From: Sphagnum magellanicum
Lineage: Eukaryota; Streptophyta; Sphagnopsida; Sphagnales; Sphagnaceae
DNA: 64,000 bases
Direction of reading: 5' to 3'
NCBI GenBank assembly: GCA_021904315.1
Contig: CM038916.1
Coordinates: 11,559,065 to 11,623,064 of the forward strand
How positions within the stretch are numbered: position 1 is the stretch's first letter; every line of letters starts with the position of its first letter. The translations under genes and the position numbers were made by a program. This document shows positions 47,979 through 62,700 of this stretch, one piece after another. The notes under the pieces were generated by a model. The model worked only from the letters and a program-made list of their open reading frames with translations, made no database searches and was not told the DNA's origin.

Positions 47979-49512
47979 GATCTCTCCCTGTCACACGACG
48001 CGCGCGCGCACACACTACAAATCACACACACAACAACAAAACAATTTCCTCACCTCGCACACGAGGCAGACATTTTCTACTTCCGAGTTTCTCCACGAGT
48101 TTACAATTCTTGCAAAGGGAGCAGATTTTGAATATGCTTATCCACACGGACAAATGCACTTGAAATTGCTAGAATTGGAACAAAATCCTCGACATCCTTG
48201 TCACGAGTTTGTGGCCCTGGTGCTTTCTCACATCTGTGAGGCTCACCATTCATCTAGCAATCCACCGCTCGATCAACAGCACTTTACACACTCTCGTTTC
48301 CCTTTTATGTCTTGTTAATTGTGTCTGCATATAGACAAGGGTTATAGGATTGTAGTAGAAACTAAACGAAAATATACCGGGCCTAAGGAATAGGCTTGTG
48401 CTTAAGGATGAAAAAAAGCTCATATGGTTAACCAGATCATTAGAATGGGAACTTTGAATTGTTTTGAGGTGTTAACTTCCATAAACTGGCACTTAAATGT
48501 TGTAATAGCATTGTTGACTTGCCCCCAAGTGCAAAGGAAAAATCTATGGCCAATGAGATTGTTCAAATAGGTTCTTTGAATTGTTTTGAGGTCTTAACCT
48601 CGTAAACTGACACTTAAATGTTGCAGTAGGATTGTCTGTAGGCTTGCCCAGGTTTAAGGAAGGATTGTTCATATAGGTGCTTTTGAATTGTTTTAAAGAG
48701 TTGTCTTAATGGATTAGTACTAACATGTTGCATGCAAACAACATGCAAATTGCAAAGAGCTTCCAACAAGAATTTGGAGTTTTTTTCACATCTTTCTCTG
48801 ACTATACTTTAAAGTTTTACTCATAGTACATGTGCTCCTCACATTATCAAACTGGTCCTGAGGTTCAGGCATGTTACTTGTGGAGTTTGCTTTGTGTAGG
48901 GTAAAGCCTAAAAGTTGAGGCATTCCCAAAATAAGGGGCCTAGCATGAGGCGGTAGCTGAGTTAGGCTCTGCAAATTCTGAATGCATCCAGGGACTTTAC
49001 CTATTGTAAAGCATGAGGCAAGGGCTATCATGAGCCTAAAACATGTGTGGATCATGTGGCAGAGGAGGGGGAGGGTTTCTATACTTAAGGTTTAGATAGG
49101 TGTAAGACCCTAGTAGTTATTTCAGGATCACACTACCTATATTAACAAATACAAAAGCAAGGCTTTTAGACAAAAGAGGGTTTTGTTTCTGGGAACTTCT
49201 TGAGAAATATCTTGAGTACATAGTATTGAAGTTTTTCAGCATTTTAGATGTCTTGGTGTGTGTCCATTGAGAACTTGGGAATATCTTTAAAACCAAAGGA
49301 GATGTGTAATGGGGAGGAACCTTCTTCTTGCTGTATTGGATAGTCCATTGTAAAACTCATGGTGATCAAGGGCTCAAATTGATTCTTCTTCCATCTTGCA
49401 ACAATGATGAATGAAAGTCACCTTCAATTTTGTGTAGGGATCAGTGCATTTACCTAATGTAAAGTAGGAGTGGACCTTCCCCTAAGTAGGGAGGGAAATT
49501 TCACAAGCCTTC
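47979..49512. other. FBPase upstream region and intergenic repeats
   Basis: The first 350 bp upstream of the FBPase ATG (on the minus strand) contain a CGCGCGCG/CACACA tract near 47,998-48,015 and probably the 5' UTR and promoter. A 258-codon plus-strand frame (47,542-48,318) is the shadow of FBPase exon 1. From about 48,350 there is AT-rich DNA with two near-repeats of a GGAACTTTGAATTGTTTTGAGG phrase (48,446 and 48,570 regions, not quoted in full) and, at 48,890-49,130, words related to the repeat at 34,640-35,035. Confidence 0.45.
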
Positions 49513-49982
49513 TCACATGCCCTTCTAGGTGAAGGTTCAAATGTGAGGATTTGCCTAGTTGGGGTCCAAGTCCGAACCATCGTGGGGCGACCCTTGTGAC
49601 AGCTTGGGTTACAAGTCTAAATGTTGGATTGGGTTCAACTTTCGGTATGACAAACTCACAATTCGCATAGACATTATATAGTGAGGATTTGAGGAAAGGA
49701 GTTGTGATGATGTCCTCAATGCGATAAGTCTTCAAACTAGACAAGTTTGCAATTAGGCTGGAAGACAAGAGATGGTACTCCCAATCGACAAGGCCTTGGA
49801 CCACTTGAAAAGTCCCACCCATCTAGAAGTCAAGATTAGCCCTAGGTTAAAAGACAAGTTTGAATGTCATAGCTTCACCAAGTGTGTGGTTTTCCATGTG
49901 CAAATGGCATAAGTGTTTAAAGAGGCATGTGAACAGAATGGAGGTGGCAGAGAATGACCTTTAGGCGAATTTGGGTGTGAGA
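49513..49982 (+). mobile_element. 5' LTR of a chromovirus-type Ty3/gypsy element
   Basis: Co-linear by eye with 53,000-53,392. Shared blocks include ACATGCC, AGCTTGGGTTAC, GTTGGGTTCAACT, GACAAACTCAC, TAGCTTCACCAAGTGTGTG and GGAATTTGGGTG-like ends. The copy is about 80 bp longer than its partner because of an extra segment near 49,690-49,790. It ends directly before a primer-binding site. The two copies differ at many positions, so insertion is old. Confidence 0.75.
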
Positions 49983-49984
49983 TT

Positions 49985-49996
49985 TGGTATTAAAGC
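49985..49996 (+). promoter_or_regulatory. Primer-binding site for initiator tRNA-Met
   Basis: TGGTATTAAAGC lies 2 nt after the 5' LTR and matches the usual plant PBS TGGTATCAGAGC at 10 of 12 positions; both differences are C-to-T or G-to-A. Confidence 0.7.
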
Positions 49997-49999
49997 AAA

Positions 50000-52262
50000 T
50001 TGGATGAGTTTGTGATCATCTACATTGATGATATCTTGGTGTATTCCAAGACAACAAAAGAGCATACAGAACATTTGGAATATGTTTTGACCAAGTTCTG
50101 TGAAAACAAACTCTTTGCCAAGAAAGCAAAAAAGGAGATAGACTTCCTAGGGCACATCTTGTCATGGGAAGGGGTGAGGCTCAACCCTAAAAAGTTGCAA
50201 GCCATAAGAGATTGGAAAAGGCCAATCACGATCAAAGGAATACGATCCTTCCTAGGCTTGGCTAACTTTTACCGAAAGTTCATAAAAGGTTTTTCATAGT
50301 TGGCAAAGTTTCTTTCAAATTTCCTTTTAAAAAAATTGTCCTTTGAATGGAAGGAGGAGCAAAATAGAGCATTTGAAAACTTGAAAGAAAAGCTTTCATC
50401 TACCCTTGTGTCGAAGTTTATGGATTCCACAAAATTGTTCGAAGTTCACACAGATCAAAATGACTTTGCTATCAATGGGGTGCTCATACAAAATGGACAC
50501 CTAATTGCTTTCGAAAGTAAAAAGTTCTATGGAACACAATTACAATGGCTAACTCAAGAGAAGGAATTGTACATCGTAGTATGTTGCTTGAAAACATGGC
50601 AACACTACTTGGGGATGCATGAAACCAAAGTCTTTACGGACAATTTCCTTTTGAAATATTTTGAAACCCAACCAAGGGCTTCAACCAAGTAATTGAAATG
50701 GCATGATACCTTGGCATTGTTGGATGTGGAATTGATCCACAAACAAGGTTGGTTCAATGTGGTCCCCAATACACTAAATAGGAAGGAGGAATTTCAAGTG
50801 GAAAAACCTTCAACCAAGATTCAAGCACTAAGGGCCATCTTCCAAAAGGAAAGCAACCTAGAAAGGAACATAAAAGAGGCCTACATGCAAGACCTACTTG
50901 CTCAACACCATTTTAAAGAATTGCGTGAATGAAGGAAGGTGAAAGGCATCACCTTAAAAGAAGGATTGTTTAAATGGAAGAAGTCCTAAATCTATGTGCC
51001 AACAGGGAAGTTATGCATGAAGAATCATGCAAGAAGAGTATGACATGCCCATGGCGAAGCACTATGGTAAACAAACCACGAAAGTGGCCGTAGGAAAGAG
51101 GTTGTACTAGCCCAAAATGAAACAAGATGTAAAGCATTTTGTGCGCACTTGTGTAAAGTGTCAAAACACAAAATCCATATATAAAAAGAAGCACGGATTG
51201 TATAGAACTATACCAATCCCAAATGAACCATGGGAAAATGTTTCCATGGACTTCATGACCCAACTATTCGAATGGAACAGAATGGACACCATTCTTTAAG
51301 TAGTTGATTGATTCACCAAATTGGTGAAAACGACTCCAACTAAAACAATCACAACAACTTTTGACTTGGCAAAGTTGTTCTTTGATATGTGGGTCAAGCA
51401 TCACCAAATGCCACAAGTTATCATGAGCAATAGGGATGCCCAATTTGCAATGGGCTTCTAGAAACATTTGTTCCAAAAGGTGGGGACAAAATTGTCATTT
51501 AGTATGACATTCCACCCACAATTTGATGGCCAAACAAAAAGGGTCAATGGGGTGTTCAATCAATATTTCAAGAACTATATGAATGCCAATAAGAAAGATT
51601 GGGGTAAACATTTAAGCCTAGTGAAGTTTTGTTATAACTCCACAATGCACTTGGTGATTAAGATGTTTCCATTTAAATTAACATTGGGAAAAAAAACTAG
51701 GAAGCTGATGGACTTATTCATTATTGTGGGATGAAGATATCACTCCAAGGAAGCTGTGGGGATGGTCAAGGGGCATGAAGAGAAATATGCCTGAGCCTAA
51801 AAGCTTTTGGAATAAGCTTAAAAATGGTATGAAAAACATGCCAATAAAACATGAAAGCATGTGGAGTTTGAAGTTGGGCAACATGTGTGGTTAAACATTC
51901 GATATTTTTAAATGCTTGATGGATTGGCCCCACATTTCATTGCCAAGTACACAGGGCATTATGAAATTTTACATAAGCCACATCTTGATGTGTATACCCT
52001 AAAGTTACTAGTTAATTTTGTGGCACATCCAACCCTTCATGTTTTGAAACTTAAGTTGTTTCTACATGATGAAAATAGTGCAATTAAAAGTTGATGCCAT
52101 TGAACATAAGCTTGTTGCTGAAATCAAAGGCATGTTTTGCATGAAACAGACATGCCTTAGAGGCAAATAATACGTGGTGAAATACAAGGGTTGTCATCAT
52201 AAGGAGGCAATATGGATGAAACCAATTCATTTCAACCACTTACCAAAAATGGTAAACAAGTT
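50000..52262 (+). pseudogene. Truncated chromovirus pol: RT palm, RNase H, integrase, chromodomain
   Basis: Right after the PBS the sequence enters reverse transcriptase at its catalytic block (VIIYIDDILVYS, about 50,010), so gag, protease and the RT amino half are deleted. Then come the RT thumb (FLGHILSWEGVRLNPKK, SFLGLANFYRKFIKGFS), RNase H (FEVHTDQNDFAINGVLIQ; HYLGMHETKVFTDN) and the integrase zinc motif (VRTCVKCQN, about 51,145). The integrase core (MDFMTQL; VIMSNRDAQF; FDGQTKRVNGVF) and a chromodomain-like YVVKYKGCHHKEAIW (about 52,170) follow. In-frame stops occur at 50,297, 50,690, 50,930, 51,297, 51,312 and 51,459, with a frame change between 50,932 and 51,117. Two integrase active-site residues are lost (Asp to Asn in SNRD, Glu to Lys in QTKR). 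It cannot move by itself. The element copies itself through RNA and inserts DNA into heterochromatin when intact. Confidence 0.9.
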
Positions 52263-52985
52263 TGAACAAGAAAAAGGTCACAAATTCAGAATGAAAAAAA
52301 CCCGAAAGAAGAAAAAAAAGACCCACCTATAAGCAACCTAACTATTGATGAATACATCAACCTCTAAAGTGGGGGAGAATGCCCACAAAATAACAAAACT
52401 AATCATTCTCACTAAAGGGTTTTCACGAGCATGGTCAACTACGAAAAAGTTAAAGTTCACGATGGAAGAAGTGGCTAGGAAAAATGACAACTAACATAAA
52501 TGGATTTGGGGTTGAACTCAACTCCCATGCTCAATCAGGCAAGATCGGGGTGGTGATGCGTGCGAATAAAATGCCACATCCCTTAGTGGAAAAGTTAGTT
52601 TTTTTGTGCATGAACTTGTGAATCATGTCCCACTTGTGTAAAAGGGATTTGGACCGTAAAGCCCAGTCCAACATTATCTATTGACGTGTTTGTAACCCTC
52701 ATCTGATGTGATGATTAGAACTTTTAAACTAGACTCAAAATGAACTCCAAAGATGAAAAAAGATGGTTAAATAGGGGGGATTTTGAAAAGACACCAAGTG
52801 AGCACATTGGGTGAAAATAGAAGACACACATGTTCTACTCCTTGCACTGAAAACACAAAGATATAGGGTGAATGGGCTCCTTTGATTGGAAAGTAATTAC
52901 CACCATTAAGTAAAAAAAGAAAAATTAGTGGAAATTCCAAGGGTGGTCACCCCAAAATAACATCAACAAGAATGTTGACATCTTT
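52263..52985 (+). other. Chromovirus 3' internal region with an extra PPT-like site
   Basis: Non-coding stretch between the chromodomain end and the 3' LTR. It carries a PPT-like AAAGTGGGGGAGAA at about 52,367-52,380, identical to the purine tract that precedes the 3' LTR at 52,986-52,999. Confidence 0.6.
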
Positions 52986-52999
52986 AAAGTGGGGGAGAA
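52986..52999 (+). promoter_or_regulatory. Polypurine tract of the chromovirus
   Basis: AAAGTGGGGGAGAA sits immediately before the TG that opens the 3' LTR at 53,000, the position where plus-strand DNA synthesis is primed. Confidence 0.75.
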
Positions 53000-53392
53000 T
53001 GACATGCCTTTCTACACGAGCCTTCAAGGATTCGCCTAATTGGGTCCTAAGTTCGAAGGGCGACCCCCATGGTAGCTTGGGTTACGAGTCTAAGTGTTAG
53101 GTTGGGTTCAACTCCCGGTTTGACAAACTCACGAATCGCATAGGTGCTATCAAATGAGGGTTTGAAGAAGGGGGCCAAGGCCTTGGACTATTTTAAAAGT
53201 CCTCAACATGTTTCAATCCCACTGGTCTAGAGGTCATGATTAGCCATGGGTTACAAGACAAGTCTAAATGTTGTAGCTTCACCAAGTGTGTGATTTTCCA
53301 TGTGCAGGTGACATAGGCGTTTAGGGAGGCATGTGAATGGAATAGAATGGAATCCACAAGGAGCAACACCAAGGTGAATTTGGGTGCAAGAC
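53000..53392 (+). mobile_element. 3' LTR of the chromovirus
   Basis: Begins TGACATGCCTTTCTAC right after the polypurine tract and aligns with the 5' copy through GTTGGGTTCAACTCCCGG, TAGCTTCACCAAGTGTGTG and GTGAATTTGGGTGCAAGA. The exact right end is uncertain by a few bases, and I could not confirm a target duplication. Confidence 0.75.
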
Positions 53393-53399
53393 CCCCCCA

Positions 53400-56300
53400 C
53401 ATGCCATCCACATAGGAGGAGGGCCCACTATTTGGGATCCACCTTGTGGCAGGCGTTTCATAGAATGGAATGCCCTCTTGTGTGTGCTTTACATTGATGA
53501 TAGTAGCATGTTCTTGTAAGTTGGATACATGGTCTCTTTGATGGGTTTGAACAAGAACCTAGTGCCATAATATAATTTGAAACCTTGAAAATAGTTCTTA
53601 CAAAAACATTGGCAACCATGCAAGGCAATGATTCATTACCATGTGGATCAAAAGATGCAAAAAATGACTAATACAGTAGGAAAAAGTTCCTTAAGTTTGG
53701 ACCAACCAATATGGTAAAAAATTATTCAAGTAGAGAAAGTTCATGTTGAGCAAGTGTATCCAAAAATTGGAATTTGAGATTTAGTTTTGATTCAAATCCT
53801 AATTGGTTTTGCTACGTGGGTTTTATGAATGTATGGGAACATATGTGTTGGAAACACCTGGTACAATATTAGAAGATCTGGTAGTAGTTGGTACAACATC
53901 AGAAGATACCATAGCCATTGGAACTAAATTATGTTATATCATGTGCCAATTTGTTTGCTCATTGTGCATAACATTTTCTTCAAAACATATTTTACCAACT
54001 TCAATTTTGTTAGACTATAGAAAATGTCCAAAGAATTGGAAGACAGTCAAATGTTTTTTTTTAAATGATAAAAAATGCATAAAAGCTTTTGCAAGTTAGA
54101 AGCACATATGGGTGGTTGTTCATAAAGTAACCTATCAACTTAGCTAGAAGCAAGCTTGTGAGCATGTCCCTCCTCCACTTTTACCTTGAAGAACACCTCA
54201 TCCTCCATTTCTTGGGTCTCCAACATATGGTGAGCGTTGCTTGTCAACAGCAGCTAATTATCAAATCCAAATTCCTTCAGTCAAGATGCGAATGCATCTT
54301 ACATTGGCGTTGGATTTATAGTGTTTTATTATGGCATTTACCACAACTTCAATCACTTATTGTTCAATGATTTTGTAGCATTGCTATGTTTCTACCACAT
54401 CAAATGAATATTGCTCTTTTTAGTAGCCATTGGGCTAGACTGGTAGGAAATTAAGAGGATGAGTAATTATGATCAGCCATTGGACAGTGGAAAAAATGTT
54501 CTCAGAAGTTCCATGGAAATATCACCAGTGGAGTATGAAAATCAAACTAATTTGTAAACCATATTGACATTTTATCTTATCATGCTACCTGCAGATCAGT
54601 GATTTTTTTGGACAAATTTTGTTGTTTTTTACTAAAAATTTATGAAAGTTTTGGAAATTTTTTATTCTACTATTTTTACCAGTTTTGTGGAAAACTTGGC
54701 CCAGTTTTGTGGAAAACTTTGCCAAGTTTTTGATATCACTAAATTGAAAAAAAAAAAAACCCTGATCATGAATATTCATATATTATAATATCTAAATACT
54801 TATAAATATGGGAAAATGATATTAATTCATTCCTAACCAAATTTCTCTCTTCCAAGTTCCAATGTTAAAGCTAGGGAAAACATTTCTAATAAATTAGAAT
54901 CAAAGATGATTCCACGTTGAGGAGCATCAGGTGTCCATGCTTCCACGATTTGGATGTCAAACCAAACATGTGAAAAGGCAACATGAGTAATGGCAAAGAA
55001 AATTGAGAGCAAGGGCTATAAAATCTCAATATACTATATCATTTGGAACCAAACCTATTTTAAGACTTTCCACAAACCAGATCTCAAAATTTTCAACTAT
55101 TAAGATAGTTAAAAGACTACTTAACATGAATGACCTCACCAAAATTATATTTTTCTCAGTGCCAAAAGAATTAGACATAATAATATAACAAACAATCTTC
55201 ATACATGAAACCAAACAGAAGAAAATATATCTCTAGAAAAATCACTTTGGTTCTCAAGTAACATTTATACATGGATAAATCAACACCAAATGAAATGTGT
55301 GAAATGCCTTATCAACTAGCTTTTGGAAGCATTACCTACTGTATAATGTATAATATGACCTTGTAAATTGTAATGGGTGAAATATTCACTTTTTCCTACT
55401 AATTTTGTGTCCAACTCAATAGTCAACTATAAAAATAATCTTAAGATACCGTATACCAACAAAAGATCATGGCATGAAATATTAAGGTTGCAAAGGTAAG
55501 GGGAGCAAATTATGGTTGGAAACTTTCTCCAATGGTATTGGGTATGGCAGTCAAACAAGCATATCAACATCTAATTAAATTTCAAGAGCTTTTCTTCTCT
55601 TAATTTTTACAGAGGCTGAATAGGCTATCTCTCAACACTAAGAGCAAGTTTGCAAATTCATTCATATTTGAATTTTGACTTACAAATTTGGAATAGATTT
55701 TTAATGACAACTCAGTAATCTAGAATAACAATCATTTTCTATGTTACTTATCAACAAGGCATAATGTTGGTCTCATTCAAAAACAAAACTATGCAAATCT
55801 GGGGTTTGTTGACAAGAAGGAAGACAAACAAAACATCCCCCAAAAGTGCAATTTTACTTTATTTGTGATTGGTGACAAAAGAAAGATTAAGTTTACCTTT
55901 TGTCTGATCAATTGAAGCTCTTGCAGCAAATTTAGGCATGAAAACATTGATAAATCCCAACTAACAAGTGTAATTTTTCTCTTACACATCACATGATCAT
56001 GTTGGATAACTATTCCATAGTACAAAGTGGGAAATATATACTACTAAATGACCTTCACTAGAAGCTCATTTTCAGACTTCAAAAACAATTTGTGGAGTTG
56101 AAATAAAAGCAGTGTCTTGGAATATAAGAACTTGATCATGAATTTCAACAAAATGGCAACAAGAAAAGCAATAAGTTACCGCTAGATGTACAATTCAATA
56201 CAAGCACAGATTGAAATCAATGACAAGAGTAACCTCACAATCCTGAAGGCCCAAAATTATCACAACCAAATCAATAGTGATGGCAACCATGCCACAAGGG

Positions 56301-57379
56301 CTATTGAAATAGGTATCATCACCAATGGGCATAAAATAAAATTTCTAGTTTGTAGACAAAGTGCTATTTGCCTCCAACAAAAACTCTAGAAACTAAACTG
56401 CAAAACATTGCATAATACAATAGATGACGTCCTCAAAATCCCCTTGACAATTTGGGTGAAACATGATCATGTCAAAGGGACCATACTTGTGAGCAACAAG
56501 GGCAAATTGTGGACAATCATAGTCTGTTACAAGCTCATGCCAACAACCAAAGTGGTGAAGCTGTGTGACCACCTTACAAAGTCATTGGGATTCAAGTCAC
56601 CACTAAGCCATGGTACATGTCACATCTTACAGCACATCCTACTATAGTAGGGGTCTTGTGTCAATAGGTCATCAAAAAGCCATGTGGGTGTTGTCCCGTC
56701 AAACATTAAGAAGGCTAGGCAACAGAGCCCTTGTAACAACTGTTAGACCATGGGCACCTCCAAATTATGGTAGTAGCCCTATGGGCTACTCTGTAAGGTG
56801 ATGAGTTCACTCAATCAGTCCAAGTTGGCAAACTAGGAGTTTTCCCCTTGACCCATCACAAATTTTGTAGATCTCCATCAACTACTTTGTAGCTTAAGTT
56901 TTTCAAAAACTCCTGCTCTTTTGATCCTGGACCATCCATCTGTCAAAGTGATGGCTCAATAAATACCTGAAATCAAAACCCTGGTGTAGATTCCATCCTT
57001 GAGTATTTGTCTCAATTAGTTGTATTTGCTGTTGAGAAAAGTTTTAAAGCTTTTCCACCCTGCAACATGGAAGAGAAGAGATGGTCTAGAAAGAATTATC
57101 TTTCTTCCCTTGTCTCTTCATACAAGTTCAGAAGACTCTTCATGATATGCTCCCCCATTCACTCAAGAGCTTTCAAAAGATACTGCAAGTGTTGATGTAG
57201 CTTTGGAATTGGGCCTTGCTTTGTCCTTCTGTCAAATCCAAGGAATGTTGCAATAACTCCAAGCTCCCAAACTGTGACGTGTTGGGGTTTGCAAAGAAAC
57301 TAATTGAGCTTGATTGATATCTAAAGCCACGGACACATATTTGTTCAAGATTCATGTCCTCTAGATAACACTGATTTTG
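53400..57379. other. AT-rich intergenic DNA, no gene recognised
   Basis: Mostly AT-rich with scattered frames under 100 codons (for example 53,803-54,099) that match nothing I know. The last 400 bp before 57,380 are the downstream flank of the CKX gene on the minus strand and probably include its 3' UTR. Confidence 0.5.
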
Positions 57380-59785
<2,406 letters not shown>

Positions 59786-62700
59786 GATGCAGGGACAGCA
59801 GCAACTCGACCGAATCTTCCTAACTTGGCGAGGCCTCTTGTGAACAGCCAAACAGGCCAGACTTCCCTTCCACTTTCACTCGAACTCAATGCTGAACAAC
59901 GTGATAAAATGCCTCACGATGATCCGAGTCCTTCCTTCCTTCCACGACTTTGTCTCATTCCTACTTTTTTCCTACTATATTACAAGCTCTGAAATCGCGG
60001 CAGAACAAGAAGAGATGGTCCGCTCCGGGATGCCAATACTGCACGCTTCACACTGGAGAAAGCAGCCCGAGTATTTGAAGGTCGTTATCTTACAGACAGA
60101 TATCCCGCAGAGCATCCAGCGATTCAGGACGGTCCGGAGCAGCAACAACAAGTTTGTGGCTCTTTTCAGGTCTGTCTGCTGTCCCCCTCCTCCTTCACTC
60201 TCCAGCTTGCCCGGACCCCTCTGTCCTCCTCCTCCTTGTGTTTCTGACATCATGTTCTCTGCCCTCTGGCAGTGCGTGATGTTTTTCTCTTACTGCAGGA
60301 TCTGGAGTTGAAGACCAAATATTCGACGACTGTTATTACGTAAAGTGTCTTCTACTCTAAAACACTCAATACCTACATCGCCCAGAAGAAGCACTCGATC
60401 CAAAATTTCTTCACAAAACTAATCACTCTCTCACATATACTTTCATCAGAAATTCACAATTTTCGTTTCCTTCTTCTTCTTCTTCTTCTTCTCTCAACAC
60501 GTTTGGCTCTATGGATTCACAAGCTAGTAGTTACATACATACATATATACATACATGTATTTCACAAGGCAGGGAGAGACCCGATTGTGCGACATTTGCG
60601 CAAACTGAAAAGAAAGCAACATGGATTGAACAACAGTAGTGTGGCAAAGTTTGATTCTCCTTGTGATTGGTCACTGGAAATCTTACAGCCAAGTTGACAT
60701 GTTGTAGTTCGAGGGAAAAGAAAGCGGGCAGCGTGGGGTGGGGGTAGGGCGAGGAGGAGGGGTCCCGGTTCCCGACTCCCCGGGTCAGTCCGTCAGTCAT
60801 CAGTTGGGTGGGCTACTCACCACTGCCAAACAAATCTCTACAGTGAATCAAGAGAATCGGGGTTGTTATGGCAACAAGTACCACTTATTTGTTTTTTTCG
60901 AACTTGCACCAACTGCTAGGAAAGACGCTAATACTCCCTAACGAGCTCTGTCCGGGCTATTACTTATTGGTCCCACTATTCTGAAACCCCCATCGATCTT
61001 AAGGTCCATTTGTGCCCGCTGATTTCTACAGACATCCAGGCCGCTATTCATTACACGTGCCTCCCAACGCAGAGCTACTGATGAAAGATAAAGAACCGGG
61101 GTTTTGATCAGTACAAAATCCCCCACAAACAGCTGAAAAATCTTTCTCCCCTTCTGTTGCGCAAACGTTTTTTTTTTTTCCCCGCAACTAAGGGGGAAAA
61201 AGTTTGGGGACAGTGGCATGCATTGGAGCTTCAATCTCCAGGCTTTTGCCTACTTACAGCTACGTCCATAGTTGTTTTTACCAGGGGAATATGTTCTGCT
61301 ACTTGTCTGCAAACACTTCAATCACAATACTGCATTTTTTCGTCCTAAATTGAGCAAGACTTGAAATCGAATTGACCTTTTTTCAATTTTGCTAGTAAGT
61401 TATCATGATATATAAATTTAATTTTGAAAAGACATGTAAATATTCTTTTCAGCTGCTCACAAATGCCGCTGCTTCAAGTGCTCTTCAAATAGTTGAGTTT
61501 ACCACTTGGGTCGCTATCAAACATGCAAATCTAAAATGATATAATTCTCACTTCTACAGCAGACTGCATTTCCAGAAAACCCACCCAATAAAATGACCCG
61601 CACTCCATGGGTGGTATCCCAAGCATTGAAGTTTTAGTCATATATTTTAGTGGGTGGATATTTGGCTTATTCCATTCTAACTCAAAATCACAGATTTTCA
61701 AATGCAAATCCTAAGGCATTTAGGAGTGTCAGTGGTCACCAGTTTTGCGTAGTTAGTCTTAATATGCCATCTGCATTCTACTTCTCCCTGCCAACTGCAG
61801 ACAAAAACCTCTTATTGCCCCTACTCAATGGTTCCGGATTGCTTATTGGGCACACATTAAGTGCCCACTTTTGACATTACATGTTGAGAAGGCACTCCAA
61901 TAAGTGGACTTGACAAAGATGAAAACCACGTTGACATGCTTAAGGAATCGCATCAAAGGTGCACCAATCCCAGCACTGATGCCGTTAGAGTTACACATAT
62001 TACCAAAAGGGCTCAGTAATCATGGGATGAGCTGCCATTCAGAGTACCAGATCAGAACATCCAGCCATAATTTCACCTCATTTCACCTCATCAACTTTCT
62101 TCTCCATTGTGATGAACTTTAGTCTACTGTACCGTGATTGTACACAGGAAGTTGGAAAGTACAATGTACTTTTCAAACTTGTTAGAAAGAAAGACAAGAT
62201 ATTTTGCCATCTCTTTGTTCCCAATGTTGGGTCTCCTTGTGTTGTATATTACCTGTTCCATGGAGGTCATGTTCACTAGCACCATCTTACCAACATCGAA
62301 GCCCTAAAACCATGACTTGATCATGCCATGGGCCCCACCAGATCTTGTTCTGTTAGTTACATACTAGCCCATTTGAACTGCCCCATACTTACCATCAATA
62401 ATGTATGTGTGCAGCCAATGTAATTGGGGGAAATCTGGAGCAATGCAAAGTGTTACATCAAGCAGATTATTGACACTGGGTAGATCGTGCCAGTAAACGT
62501 TGCACAATTATGTGTTAGTTTAAGTCTGGTCGTAAATAACCAACCCAATTGGTAATTTGGCTGATTACTCATAATCCACTAATAGCATGGGGATTTTTTT
62601 TTGGCAAACCATAGTTGTGAGGTCATTAGACATTTGAAGCTTGAAAGTATACTTTGTTCCCAATTTTGTAATTAATACTGTCACTAACTGAAGGTTGGTT

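Noticed and set aside
47542..48318. 258-codon plus-strand frame
   Set aside because: It is antisense to FBPase exon 1 and its transit-peptide region; GC-rich codons on the real strand remove stops from the opposite one.
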